A stretch of 64,000 nucleotides of DNA from Halogranum rubrum. GTDB lineage: Archaea; Halobacteriota; Halobacteria; Halobacteriales; Haloferacaceae. A program made the translations under genes and the position numbers. The notes beneath the pieces were generated by a model. That model saw nothing but the letters and a program-made list of their open reading frames with translations. It was not told the origin of the DNA and did no database searches. The stretch spans positions 124,001 to 188,000 of the forward strand of contig NZ_FOTC01000002.1 in the NCBI RefSeq assembly GCF_900114455.1, given 5' to 3'. Below, piece after piece: positions 1 to 7,442 of the stretch (its first letter is position 1; every line of letters starts with the position of its first letter).

Positions 1-210
1 GACGTCGAACGCGACACGCTCGAACGCGCCGTCGACGGCGGCTACTTCCAGACGCCCCGAGACGCGACGCTCGGGACACTCGCCGACGAGTTCGGCGTCT
101 CGAAGACGGCCGCCTCGAAGAACTTGCGGCGGAGCGAACAGAAGGTGTTAGAGCGCGTCGTCGCCGCGATGTCAAGTCTCGACGAGACGGCGCGGTCCGA
201 GCGTGAGTGA
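1..210 (+). CDS. HTH-10 family transcriptional regulator, C-terminal end (partial)
   Basis: Frame 1 is open from the window edge to a TGA at 208-210, giving the last 69 residues. The segment reading GGYFQTPRDATLGTLADEFG followed by SKTAASKNLRRSEQK is the helix-turn-helix of the bacterio-opsin-activator (Bat) HTH-10 family, which lies at the C-terminus of haloarchaeal regulators whose N-terminal half usually carries PAS/GAF or unknown sensor domains. Here the sensor half lies outside the window, so the regulated function cannot be told. The stop is followed by AT-richer DNA, so this gene appears to end its transcription unit. Confidence 0.85.
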   Translation, partial: DVERDTLERAVDGGYFQTPRDATLGTLADEFGVSKTAASKNLRRSEQKVLERVVAAMSSLDETARSERE

Positions 211-244
211 CCGGCGGGTCTCTGGAACCTACACAGAGTTTGTC

Positions 245-280
245 AGAAACGGCGTGCTGAATATAGAGAGTCTATTCAGC
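245..280. repeat. Dispersed intergenic repeat, copy 1 (truncated)
   Basis: Contains CAGAAACGGCGTGCTGAATA followed by AGAGAG and a CTATTCAGCA segment. The core GGCGTGCTGAATA is the inverted complement of the TATTCAGCACGGC found at the left end of copies 2 and 3, so the element is an imperfect inverted repeat. This copy overlaps the stop codon of the 56-aa gene. Confidence 0.6.
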
Positions 281-442
281 AACTTCTCTCTCAGCTTCGG
301 AAGCAGTAATCGCGTAAATCATAAGACCAAGAACTGTGGTAATCGCAGCGCCAAACAGACCGCCCAAAAGCAAGCCAGTAATCAAACTCGCGAGTATAAC
401 GAAGAAAAATATGAGTGGATGCGTTGCGTCTATATTACCCAT
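272..442 (-). CDS. Small membrane protein (56 aa), unknown function
   Basis: ATG at 442 to TAG at 272, 56 codons. The protein begins MGNIDATHPL and is almost entirely one or two hydrophobic helices (IFFFVILASLITGLLLGGLF, then GAAITTVLGLMIYAI) with a short acidic tail EAEREVAE. The hydrophobic, coherent composition and the acidic haloarchaeal tail argue that this strand is coding rather than the opposite-strand frame at 203-451. The stop codon sits inside a copy of the dispersed repeat of this region. No family was recognised; the neighbouring two genes also encode tiny membrane proteins. Confidence 0.55.
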   Translation of the reverse strand: MGNIDATHPLIFFFVILASLITGLLLGGLFGAAITTVLGLMIYAITASEAEREVAE

Positions 443-500
443 AATTCCTAGTCCCTCTCTGTCGTATTAACACCTGAGGCAGAGCTTTTGCTGCAAGATA

Positions 501-570
501 TGCGCGCTGTATTCAGCACGGCCACAGAAACCTCCCCGGACGCTGTCAGAACCGGCGTGCAACACTCAGA
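501..570. repeat. Dispersed intergenic repeat, copy 2
   Basis: About 70 bp containing GCTGTATTCAGCACGGCC, then ACAGAAACCTCCCCGGACG, then CTGTCAGAACCGGCGTGC. It matches copy 3 closely over its first half and has arms (TTCAGCACGGC / CGGCGTGC) that could pair. It lies just downstream of the stop of the 76-aa minus-strand gene, where it could act as a 3' end or processing element. Confidence 0.65.
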
Positions 571-581
571 GAGTGAATCTC

Positions 582-812
582 TCAGGATTGAATCGCCTTC
601 TTCGCCGGACTGCGTCGATGGGCAAGCACAGCTAAACTGACCCCAAGAAGAACAGCAAGAACCCCAGGAATGAGATACACGATATTCGGAGCACATTCTC
701 CACCTCCAGAACACATCTGACGCTGAAATGCGTACCAGACTGCGATACAACCGAGAAAGAGACTGAGACCACCGAATCCCTGAAGAACGCGAGACCAATT
801 CATACTGTACAA
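582..812 (-). CDS. Small membrane protein (76 aa), unknown function
   Basis: Reads from an ATG at 812 (a second in-frame ATG, MNWSRV, at 803 is an equally good start) to TGA at 582. Two predicted membrane helices are visible, LSLFLGCIAVWYAF at about residues 16-29 and IVYLIPGVLAVLLGVSLAVL at about 45-64. They are separated by a short loop with two cysteines (CSGGGEC) that could form a disulfide or bind a metal. The C-terminus is basic (AHRRSPAKK). No family recognised. It is bracketed by dispersed repeat copies 2 and 3, like its neighbours. Confidence 0.55.
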   Translation of the reverse strand: MYSMNWSRVLQGFGGLSLFLGCIAVWYAFQRQMCSGGGECAPNIVYLIPGVLAVLLGVSLAVLAHRRSPAKKAIQS

Positions 813-867
813 TCACTCTAGGATTGGAAAATAGCTTCCGCAGAGACAAAGGGCAGTTTGACCGACT

Positions 868-940
868 TGCGCTCTGTATTCAGCACGGCACAGAAACCTC
901 TCCGAAATCTGCCGTAAACGGCGTGCTAAATAGAGAGAAT
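868..940. repeat. Dispersed intergenic repeat, copy 3
   Basis: Contains GCTCTGTATTCAGCACGGCA, CAGAAACCTCTCCGAAATC and GCCGTAAACGGCGTGCTAAA. It is the best preserved copy with both ends of the inverted arrangement (TATTCAGCACGGC ... GGCGTGCTAAATA), and it lies in the upstream region shared by the 76-aa and 81-aa genes. Confidence 0.65.
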
Positions 941-955
941 GTATGCAGCATGACT

Positions 956-997
956 GGCTGGTTCGTTTCAGCACTTATCTACTGAACCAGCCGTTAA
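956..997. terminator. 9-bp perfect hairpin followed by an A-rich run
   Basis: GGCTGGTTC (956-964) pairs perfectly with GAACCAGCC (984-992) around a 19-nt loop and is followed by GTTAAAAAG. The position, between repeat copy 3 and the TATA region of the 81-aa gene, fits a transcription boundary or an operator rather than coding sequence. Confidence 0.4.
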
Positions 998-1055
998 AAA
1001 GAGAGTAAAAACTAGACGCCAAAGACGTCTTATCCACAGTCTCTCTCGAGTAGAT

Positions 1056-1301
1056 ATGGCGAAATGGTTCCGACTACACACTAAGATCTACCACTATCAC
1101 TATGTGGTTCTCGGAATCGCTGGCATAGCAGCAACAGTCGTGTTCGCTACACCAGGAACCGACTTCGTCCATCTCGGCCCACTTCAGTTAGACCTATTCT
1201 ATATTTCCCTCGCTCTGTTCGCAGCACTACTCGCTCTGTCAGTAACTGACGAGTACGACTCAGAAGACTACGGACTCGACTCCTCGGACGCCGAGAAGTA
1301 G
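1056..1301 (+). CDS. Small membrane protein (81 aa), unknown function
   Basis: ATG at 1056 to TAG at 1299-1301. A basic, histidine-rich N-terminus (KWFRLHTKIYHYHY) leads into two hydrophobic helices (VVLGIAGIAATVVFATPG and LFYISLALFAALLALSV), and the tail is strongly acidic (DEYDSEDYGLDSSDAE), typical of haloarchaeal membrane proteins with a soluble end. No known family was recognised. It is the third tiny membrane protein in 1.1 kb. The sequence upstream (AGAGAGTAAAAAC near 1000-1013) is AT-rich enough for a promoter. Confidence 0.6.
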   Translation: MAKWFRLHTKIYHYHYVVLGIAGIAATVVFATPGTDFVHLGPLQLDLFYISLALFAALLALSVTDEYDSEDYGLDSSDAEK

Positions 1302-1631
1302 AACTCCAGAGACCACAGGTTCGATTCGTCGTCGGTTGGCAGATTCACGCTGGCCGATTCACACTGAGTTCGACACGACCGTAGACACCTCACCGAACGC
1401 TGTCAGAAGTAGTGCGTCGAACAGACGACGATATCCACCACCTGAGTTTTTCATACCCGGAGCAGCGTACAAAAGCCGCGGACGGTTCGTGTGTCGTCGT
1501 CGTGAATTTCGCTCTAGTTCCAAAGCAAGCGGGTGCGTGTGTCTCCCAAGGAACTATCAGCGGTGACCGAACTCGGCGTCCCCGAACCGCGGAAATGCTG
1601 ATGAGTTCATACGACGTTATACTGCCTGAGT
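1302..1631. other. Intergenic stretch with a degenerate repeat copy, no gene seen
   Basis: 330 bp with no convincing gene; open frames here are short, overlap each other and have arginine/serine-rich shadow composition. At 1384-1417 it holds ACACCTCACCGAACGCTGTC followed by AGAAGTAGTGCG, which resembles the middle of dispersed repeat copy 2. Confidence 0.5.
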
Positions 1632-2438
1632 ATGAGCGTAGCCAGCCCACTCTCGACCCAGCAAGTCTCCGAACTCGTGATGGCGAACCGGGCGATCAGA
1701 GCACCCTACTACCGGGCCGACCACGACGAGGGAGTTCGGTTCACAGACCTGGAGAAGGGACTTCAATGGGGCGCCGACGTCGTTCCGGCCCTGATAGACC
1801 TGTTCTGGGTCGCGGAGGACACTCGGGACGACCATCCCGACGGTTGGGTGGGCTTCGCCCGCCACTGGCGAGGAGCGACACTACGGGTGGAGTTCGACCT
1901 GTTCTCTGAACTCGATGACTCGGAGCCGATTCTGGTCGTGAACGCCATCTCGGGCCGAGAGGGACAGGAAGCCGTCGTCGACGAAGCGTTCGGAGAAATC
2001 GAACTGCCGGAGCAGGTTCCGACGCAGCAGGAGTGGGAAGAACGGCAAAAACGGTACCAGGCGGCGCGGAGGAACGATACTACCGATGGGTCGGCGGCGG
2101 TGAGAGCGTACATCGCGGCGCTGCCGGGTTGGAAACGCGAGGTTGCTGCACGATTCGACGATGTCGTTCAGCACGCCGTGCCGAACGTGCGCCGCGCCGT
2201 GAAGTACCACCAGCCGTTCTACGGCATCGAAGCGGAAGGATGGTTCGCGGCGTTCAGCGCGTTTTCGAAACACGTGAAACTGTCGTTCGTCTGTGAGACG
2301 TACCTCGAACCGGTTCCACCCAGCGGGACGGGTCCGGAGAGACAGGCCTTAGACCTGAAGGAGACAGACACGATGGACGAGGAGCAGGTCGCCTCCTGGA
2401 TACGGCAAGCCGCCACCGACCCGGGGATGGGCTGGTGA
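1632..2438 (+). CDS. DUF1801 (YdhG-like) domain protein with an unknown N-terminal half
   Basis: 268 aa. Residues from about 155 to the end match the DUF1801/YdhG fold (YIAALPGWKREVAARFDDVV, then NVRRAVKYHQPFYG, then WFAAFSAFSKHVKLSF), a small alpha/beta domain of unknown biochemical role often annotated as an iron-chaperone-like domain. The first roughly 140 residues (FTDLEKGLQWGADVVPALID and onward) form an acidic domain I do not recognise. A highly charged linker (EWEERQKRYQAARRNDTTDG) joins them. Two-domain DUF1801 proteins are unusual. The ATG at 1632 follows an AT-rich TTATACTGCC at 1618-1627, which is close for a TATA box; the true start could be slightly downstream. Confidence 0.75.
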   Translation: MSVASPLSTQQVSELVMANRAIRAPYYRADHDEGVRFTDLEKGLQWGADVVPALIDLFWVAEDTRDDHPDGWVGFARHWRGATLRVEFDLFSELDDSEPILVVNAISGREGQEAVVDEAFGEIELPEQVPTQQEWEERQKRYQAARRNDTTDGSAAVRAYIAALPGWKREVAARFDDVVQHAVPNVRRAVKYHQPFYGIEAEGWFAAFSAFSKHVKLSFVCETYLEPVPPSGTGPERQALDLKETDTMDEEQVASWIRQAATDPGMGW

Positions 2439-2542
2439 AGAGAGACGCACCCGTGTGGTGGCAGTAACCCGCAAATCGACCCGCTACCTACCGGGACAAG
2501 CCCAAAGCAACGACTCCCTGACAGTCGGCATCCCGAGAACCT

Positions 2543-2600
2543 CCCCTCCGGACCGAGAGCTGTCAGCCGCCGTACGCGCGGTGCTCAGCCCGACGAACGA
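2543..2600. repeat. Possible degenerate copy of the dispersed repeat
   Basis: ACCTCCCCTCCGGACCGAGA, then GCTGTCAGCCGCCGTACGCG and CGGTGCTCAGC follow the same order of blocks as repeat copies 2 and 3 (ACCTC-CCGG, GCTGTCAG, CGG-GTGC) but with many changes. It lies in the 203-bp gap before the next gene pair. Confidence 0.35.
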
Positions 2601-2641
2601 AAGTGACCGAAGTCGTCTTCTCAGCGACGCCGTACCGGAAG

Positions 2642-3088
2642 TCAGAACAACCGACGACGCGCAGCCACCGAACTATCGACGTGCGCCAACCGCTCGTCGG
2701 CCGCCAGCGACTCGACGACGTCGCGCTGGCTGTCGCCGTCGCTCGTGTTCGAGAGTTTCCACTCCTCTACTCCACCATCGTCTTCCCACGCTATCGTCAG
2801 CGACGCCCGTCGGAACCGGGACCCTTCGTCGAGGTCGATTCGACGAACGTCGGCCAGCGGGACGGCGAAGTTCTCCTCGTTCAGCGTGAGCAACTCGTCG
2901 GTCGCTCGGTTTTCGATTTCGCGTCGTCCTGTCTCGCCGACGTCGGCGCGGAGGAGGAGCGACGAGAACGACTCGCCCACGAAACACCAGACGAGTCGCT
3001 CGTCGGTGACGACCACCTCCCAGAACTCCAGGGAGGTCGGTCGCTGGCGGAACCACTGCGTGAAGTGAGCGAGTCGCGTTTCGGCCAT
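2642..3088 (-). CDS. Conserved haloarchaeal protein of unknown function (148 aa)
   Basis: The ATG at 3088 (MAETRLAHFTQWF) shares its A with the last base of the symporter stop (TGATG), so the gene is translationally coupled to the symporter; the TTG three bases upstream is a weaker start. The protein is soluble and acidic. It begins with a helix and continues as strand-rich sequence (WEVVVTDERLVWCFVGESF, then FAVPLADVRRIDLDEGSRF), a pattern that recalls PH-like or YdjM-type regulatory domains, but I cannot name a family. Last gene of the TIM-barrel/transporter operon, so a transport-associated role is likely. Confidence 0.7.
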   Translation of the reverse strand: MAETRLAHFTQWFRQRPTSLEFWEVVVTDERLVWCFVGESFSSLLLRADVGETGRREIENRATDELLTLNEENFAVPLADVRRIDLDEGSRFRRASLTIAWEDDGGVEEWKLSNTSDGDSQRDVVESLAADERLAHVDSSVAARRRLF

Positions 3089-4656
3089 CAACGTTCGAGG
3101 AGTATCGCGATATCTTTCGGCACGGTACTACCTTCCTGTGTCGCCAGCGAGACGCCGACGAAGAGGACGATGGTGACGAGCAGTGCGACCGTTCCGACCG
3201 GGAACCCGGAGGTGAACGGGTAGAGTCCGGTGACGGTTTCGGCGATACCCGTGAAGCCAGCGGCGTCGGCGATACGCGGGACAGCGCTGTAGAACAAGTT
3301 GATGGCGAGTCCGCCGACGATGGCGGCGATTGCACCCTCTGCGGTCGCTCCCTTCCAGTTGAGGCCGAGTGCCGCGATGGCGACGAAGGCGGCGGCGAAG
3401 AAGCCCCACCCGATGGTGCCGAGGATGCCGACGAGCGTCTCCGAGTAGAAGACGATGAGCGTCGACATGACGGTCAACCCAGCGAGTGCGCCCTGCGTCA
3501 CGCGGAGTTCGGTCTTGTCGTCCTCGATGGGACGGCCGAGGGCGCGCGGGATGTCGCGGGAGACGGCCGCCGCGCCGATGTTGAGGAAGGAGTCCGAGGT
3601 GCTCATGATGGCCGCGAGCAGAGCGGCGAGGATGAGACCCGCGACGACACCGGGGGTGTGTTCGAGGACGAACACTGGCCCGACGATAGAGGCAGTCCTC
3701 GGCGCGGCCGTCTGGCCCGCTTCGACCATCGCACGCATCGACAGGCCGGTCGAGAAGGCGAGGAGGCTGGAGATTGCGTAGGTCACTGCCGCAATCGGTG
3801 CGCCCCAGCGGAGTATCTTGAGGTTCTTCGACATGTAGAACTTCGTGATGAGGTGGGGTTGGCCCGCCGCGCCGAGCGAGAACAGAATCCACCACCCGAG
3901 GCCGACGAAGACGGCGGCGACCGGTTCGCCGAGTGCGCCGAACGGCGAGATGAGCGCTGGGTCGGCGGTGGCGAGGTTCCGCGAGATGTTCTCCATCCCG
4001 CCGCCGAACCCGAGCGCGAAGGCGAACACGAGGATGGACCCGACAATCATCGTGATGGCCTGCACGAAGTCGGTCCAGACGCCCGCAATCATCCCGCCGA
4101 GCATGCAGTAGAGCAACAGAATGGTCGCGCCGATGATGAGTCCCCAGAACACCGGGAGGCCGAAGATGGCCCGCATCACGTACTGCAAGGCCGCGAGATT
4201 CGTCGCGAGGTAGGCGACGACGCCGACGACGACGGCGACGCCCGTGAGTCCGCGCACCGCGTCGCTCTCGTACCGGACGTACATCCCGTCGGCGAGTGTC
4301 ATCACGTTGCGGATGTCCGCGAGGATGCGCATCCGCTTCGCGAGCAGGACCCACGTCACGACGAAGCCGAGCGGTGCGGTGAAGAAGATCCACAGCGCCG
4401 TCGTCCCGAACGAGTAGACGAGTTCGGGGCCGCCGACGAAGCCGAACCCGGACTGTACCACCGAGAACGCCGTGAGCGCCAGCACCCACGTCCCGATGCT
4501 CTTGCCCGTGATGAGGAAGTCGCTCGTACTCTCGGTCTGCATGTACCCCCAGACGCCGATGCCGAGGACGAGGAGCATGTACAGGCCACCGAAGAGGAGG
4601 ACGAACGGACTGTCGGCGATGGGAATCGCCTGCAGTGGCAGTGACAGTGGACTCAT
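3088..4656 (-). CDS. Sodium:solute symporter (SSS/PutP family)
   Basis: 522 aa with about 13 hydrophobic helices, the usual size and layout of the SSS family. Helix 1-2 reads LYMLLVLGIGVWGYMQTEST with the family's SDFLITGKSIGTW segment, and helix 8 carries the hallmark AALLAAIMSTSDSFLNIGAA with the Ser-Thr pair that binds Na+. It imports an organic solute (proline, pantothenate, acetate or sugar-like) with sodium; the substrate cannot be read from sequence. It overlaps the upstream 163-aa membrane gene by ATGA and the downstream 148-aa gene by one base, so the three form a tight operon. Confidence 0.9.
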   Translation of the reverse strand: MSPLSLPLQAIPIADSPFVLLFGGLYMLLVLGIGVWGYMQTESTSDFLITGKSIGTWVLALTAFSVVQSGFGFVGGPELVYSFGTTALWIFFTAPLGFVVTWVLLAKRMRILADIRNVMTLADGMYVRYESDAVRGLTGVAVVVGVVAYLATNLAALQYVMRAIFGLPVFWGLIIGATILLLYCMLGGMIAGVWTDFVQAITMIVGSILVFAFALGFGGGMENISRNLATADPALISPFGALGEPVAAVFVGLGWWILFSLGAAGQPHLITKFYMSKNLKILRWGAPIAAVTYAISSLLAFSTGLSMRAMVEAGQTAAPRTASIVGPVFVLEHTPGVVAGLILAALLAAIMSTSDSFLNIGAAAVSRDIPRALGRPIEDDKTELRVTQGALAGLTVMSTLIVFYSETLVGILGTIGWGFFAAAFVAIAALGLNWKGATAEGAIAAIVGGLAINLFYSAVPRIADAAGFTGIAETVTGLYPFTSGFPVGTVALLVTIVLFVGVSLATQEGSTVPKDIAILLER

Positions 4657-5144
4657 TCGTCTTCACCTCCGTCGGTGCCGACGCGAGGCGCGAGCGGCAG
4701 ATTCCGGTCACGTTGTGCCTCGCGCGCGTCGTCCATGATGTCGTCGACGACGTCGTCGTCACCGATTTCGGGGAAGACGAACGCGTAGTAGAACGCCCCG
4801 AGAATCGGGAGTAACCAGATACAGACGACGTAGACGAGCGTCGGCGTCGGCAGTCCCAACACGTAGCTGTAGGAGGTGACCGAAGGGCTCCACAGCAGCC
4901 AGATGCCGGTGAACCCGGCGACGAACACGGCCGCCCACCCGACGACCAGTCCGTTGTACGGTGCGACGCTCAGTTCGCTCCTGTTCCGTTCGATAGACGC
5001 GACGCCGATACTCCCGACGAGCAACCCAATCGCCAGATACGAGAAGACGCGGTACGCCCGTACCGCCGCGGCGACGAGCAGTGCCGCGGCGAGCAAGGCG
5101 AGGATGCCCATCAGTGTGTTCCGTCTGTCGTGTGTTTCCACCAT
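4653..5144 (-). CDS. Small membrane partner of the SSS symporter (163 aa)
   Basis: Four predicted membrane helices (GILALLAAALLVAAAVRA, FSYLAIGLLVGSIGVA, GLVVGWAAVFVAGFTGIWLL, YVVCIWLLPILGAFYYAFV), then an acidic tail DIMDDAREAQRDRN. The last helix ends FYYAFVFPEI, resembling the short companion proteins often encoded ahead of SSS transporters in haloarchaea. Its stop overlaps the symporter start (ATGA at 4653-4656), consistent with a two-component transporter. Family name not recognised. Confidence 0.7.
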   Translation of the reverse strand: MVETHDRRNTLMGILALLAAALLVAAAVRAYRVFSYLAIGLLVGSIGVASIERNRSELSVAPYNGLVVGWAAVFVAGFTGIWLLWSPSVTSYSYVLGLPTPTLVYVVCIWLLPILGAFYYAFVFPEIGDDDVVDDIMDDAREAQRDRNLPLAPRVGTDGGEDE

Positions 5145-5210
5145 GCCTACTGTGAACAGGGAACCTAGCGGCGAAAAACGGCGGGTTGATATGTAAACAG
5201 CAGACCCGAG

Positions 5211-5984
5211 TCAGTCGAACGTTGCTCCTCGAACGCACCGCTCGATGTCCCCCAGCGACTTCATCTCCAAGACGTTGTACTCGGCCCCTATTTCACTCGC
5301 GACTGCCCTGAACGACGGTAGCGGATCGTGGTCGTCGCCGGTGCCGTCGTTGTCGTGGAGGTGGGCGACGACGATTCGGTCGCCGAACCGGTCGACGAGT
5401 TCGCGGTAGTCGAACCCCGTCGCCTTCGCGTGGCCGACGTCGAGCGTGATACCGAAGTAGGGCGAGTCGACACCGACGTCGTCGACGAGGGCGGCGAGTC
5501 GGTCCGGGGTGGCCGTGTGCCGCCGTCGGGACGCGCGTTCGCGCTGATTCTCGAGACAGAGCGGGACGCCCACGTCGTCGGCGTGGTGCGCACACTCGCG
5601 AAGGGAGCGAACGGCCTGCTCGCGGGAGTGGACCTGTGCTCGGTCGGGGTAGCGTTTCGGGACGTCGCCGCCGTGGACGACGACGGCACCTGCACCCGCG
5701 AGAGCCGCGTCGTCCAGCGTCTCGACGACGGACGCGACAGTTCCTCTCCGAAGCGCCTCGTTGAGGTTCCCGAGGTTGCTGTCGACGTGGGGGGCGTGGA
5801 ACGTGTACGTCACGTCGTAGGACTCGGCGATATCGCGGAGGGTTGCTGGCGTGGGGGCGTCAGCGGCGACGTCGAGATAGCCACGTCGAATCTCGACGTG
5901 CGAGAGGCCTTGCGTGTCGAGAAACTCGACGAACTCCTCGACCGATTCGTCGAACCGGAGGTCCAGTGATGCGCCGTAGTGCAC
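5211..5984 (-). CDS. Sugar phosphate isomerase/epimerase-like TIM-barrel protein
   Basis: 257 aa, the normal length of the AP-endonuclease-2/xylose-isomerase-like TIM-barrel family. Typical strand ends are present: YTFHAPHVDSNLG, AVVVHGGDVP, VPLCLENQRE, FGITLDVGHAKATG, IVVAHLHDNDGTGDDHDPLP and YNVLEMKS. The Glu, Asp-His, His and final Glu supply the metal-binding set of the family. The likely reaction is isomerisation or epimerisation of a sugar or sugar acid. The start is GTG at 5984. It lies 66 bp upstream of the symporter pair in the same direction and may act on the imported solute. Confidence 0.8.
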   Translation of the reverse strand: MHYGASLDLRFDESVEEFVEFLDTQGLSHVEIRRGYLDVAADAPTPATLRDIAESYDVTYTFHAPHVDSNLGNLNEALRRGTVASVVETLDDAALAGAGAVVVHGGDVPKRYPDRAQVHSREQAVRSLRECAHHADDVGVPLCLENQRERASRRRHTATPDRLAALVDDVGVDSPYFGITLDVGHAKATGFDYRELVDRFGDRIVVAHLHDNDGTGDDHDPLPSFRAVASEIGAEYNVLEMKSLGDIERCVRGATFD

Positions 5985-5999
5985 TGTCGTTCACCGTTC

Positions 6000-7247
6000 T
6001 CACCGTTGGAGCGGCGAGGAGATAGCGCTGTCCGCCTCGTCGTCTTCGGCGGGTCGTCGCCGAGACTCGCCCGCGGTGGGTTGCGGTCGGTCCATCAGTT
6101 GCGTACTCGGGGTCGTCGTCCACGGAGCGGGAGCGACGCGTTGGAGAGTAAAGCCGACCGCGGCGCCTCCGTCGTCTTCCGCGCTGAAGGTGAGTTCCGA
6201 CCCGTAGCGTTGGGCGACGACGCTGGCGAGATACAGGCCGAGTCCCGTGTCGTCTGTCGTCTCGGGGACGCCGTCGACGTGACCGAACGTCTCTCGCACC
6301 GACTGCGGGATGCCCGGCCCGTCGTCGGTGACGGTCAAGCGAACGCGCGTGTCGTCGTCGTCGAGACGGACGGAGACGTGTGGATGGTCGCTCCCGTTGT
6401 GGACGAGGGCGTTCTGCACGAGGTTGGCGACGACGATATCGAGCAGGTCGTCGGCCCGGACGACGACGCCCGTGGGAACGTCGACGTCGAAGGTGGCCTG
6501 GGGGTGCGCCTGTCTCGCCGCACTTACTTCGGCGTGGAGGACGAGCGACAGGTCTCGAGTCACGAGCGACGCCGGCGTGCCGAGTGCGTCGACGAGTGCG
6601 TCCACGTTCGCCAGCAGGTCGACGGTTCGAGCGTTTCGCTCGCGGATGGGGGTGAGGTAGCGTCGCCCATCGTCGTCGATGTGTGGAGAGAGGAGGTCGG
6701 TGTAGCCGTCGACGACGGTGACGGTGTCGAGGACGTGGTGGCGCAGGTGGCGGTTGAGATGCGAGAGGACGCGCGTCTGTCGTTCCAGCAGTTCGGTCTG
6801 GGTCTCTCGACGCTCGCGGCGCTTGGCCGTCTCGATGGCGCGGACGCGTTGCCACCCGAGGGCGATGCCGACGCCAGCGCCGACGTTCGCGCCGAGCAAG
6901 AGCGTGAATCTCGGGTCGGGGAGCCACCCGCCACCGAGCGACACGTCGACGAGGATGTAGCCGACGAACGCGGTCATGAGCCCCATCGTCACGAGACACC
7001 AGGTGGCGATACGCCACAGTTGGTCGGGACGGAGTCCGCGCCGACTGAACCAGTAGCCCGCGATGACGATGGCCGACGCCCACCCGGTCAGCGAGACCAA
7101 CTCGACGAGCGACGTCTCGAACGTTCGAAACGGGTTCAGTGCGAACTGGTAGAGGTGGGCGACGCCGACGGTTCGCAAGAGGAGTCCGACCGAGACGATG
7201 ACTAACGCCCCGGTCATCTGCGACCGAATTCTCATCCACCTGGACAT
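6000..7247 (-). CDS. Membrane-bound sensor histidine kinase
   Basis: 415 aa from the ATG at 7247 (MSRWMRIRSQM). Four N-terminal membrane helices (to about residue 135) are followed by a coiled region (ETAKRRERRETQTELLERQT) and the kinase core. The core comprises an H-box-like HLNRHLRHHVLDTV, N-box NLVQNALVHN, G1 DDGPGIPQ and G2 TGLGLYLA. No separate PAS domain is visible, so sensing is probably by the membrane domain. The 19-residue N-terminal extension of the open frame is rejected because a TATA box (CAGTTATATCAC, minus strand, 7269-7280) lies about 27 nt upstream of 7247, giving a leaderless mRNA. The partner response regulator is not adjacent. Confidence 0.88.
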   Translation of the reverse strand: MSRWMRIRSQMTGALVIVSVGLLLRTVGVAHLYQFALNPFRTFETSLVELVSLTGWASAIVIAGYWFSRRGLRPDQLWRIATWCLVTMGLMTAFVGYILVDVSLGGGWLPDPRFTLLLGANVGAGVGIALGWQRVRAIETAKRRERRETQTELLERQTRVLSHLNRHLRHHVLDTVTVVDGYTDLLSPHIDDDGRRYLTPIRERNARTVDLLANVDALVDALGTPASLVTRDLSLVLHAEVSAARQAHPQATFDVDVPTGVVVRADDLLDIVVANLVQNALVHNGSDHPHVSVRLDDDDTRVRLTVTDDGPGIPQSVRETFGHVDGVPETTDDTGLGLYLASVVAQRYGSELTFSAEDDGGAAVGFTLQRVAPAPWTTTPSTQLMDRPQPTAGESRRRPAEDDEADSAISSPLQR

Positions 7248-7268
7248 TATGCAAAAGAAGGACGTCGA

Positions 7269-7280
7269 GTGATATAACTG
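7269..7280 (-). promoter_or_regulatory. TATA box of the histidine kinase gene
   Basis: CAGTTATATCAC on the minus strand, centred about 27 nt before the ATG at 7247; this spacing selects that ATG as the start of a leaderless transcript. Confidence 0.6.
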
Positions 7281-7442
7281 CTCTGTCGTGTCGTCGCACA
7301 ACACGTATCACTCGCGGTCGATGTGCGACCCGAACCCACAGACACGCGTCAGACAACGGCCCGAAGACACTTATCGACGTTTGCCGTCCATCCCACCGAC
7401 TGGTCGTTCCGACCGACAGTCAGTTCAGAGGCATCCCGATTT

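Noticed and set aside
203-451. 82-codon plus-strand frame MSDRRVSGTY...
   Set aside because: Polar, no domain, overlaps the end of the HTH-10 gene, and the opposite strand encodes a more plausible membrane peptide.
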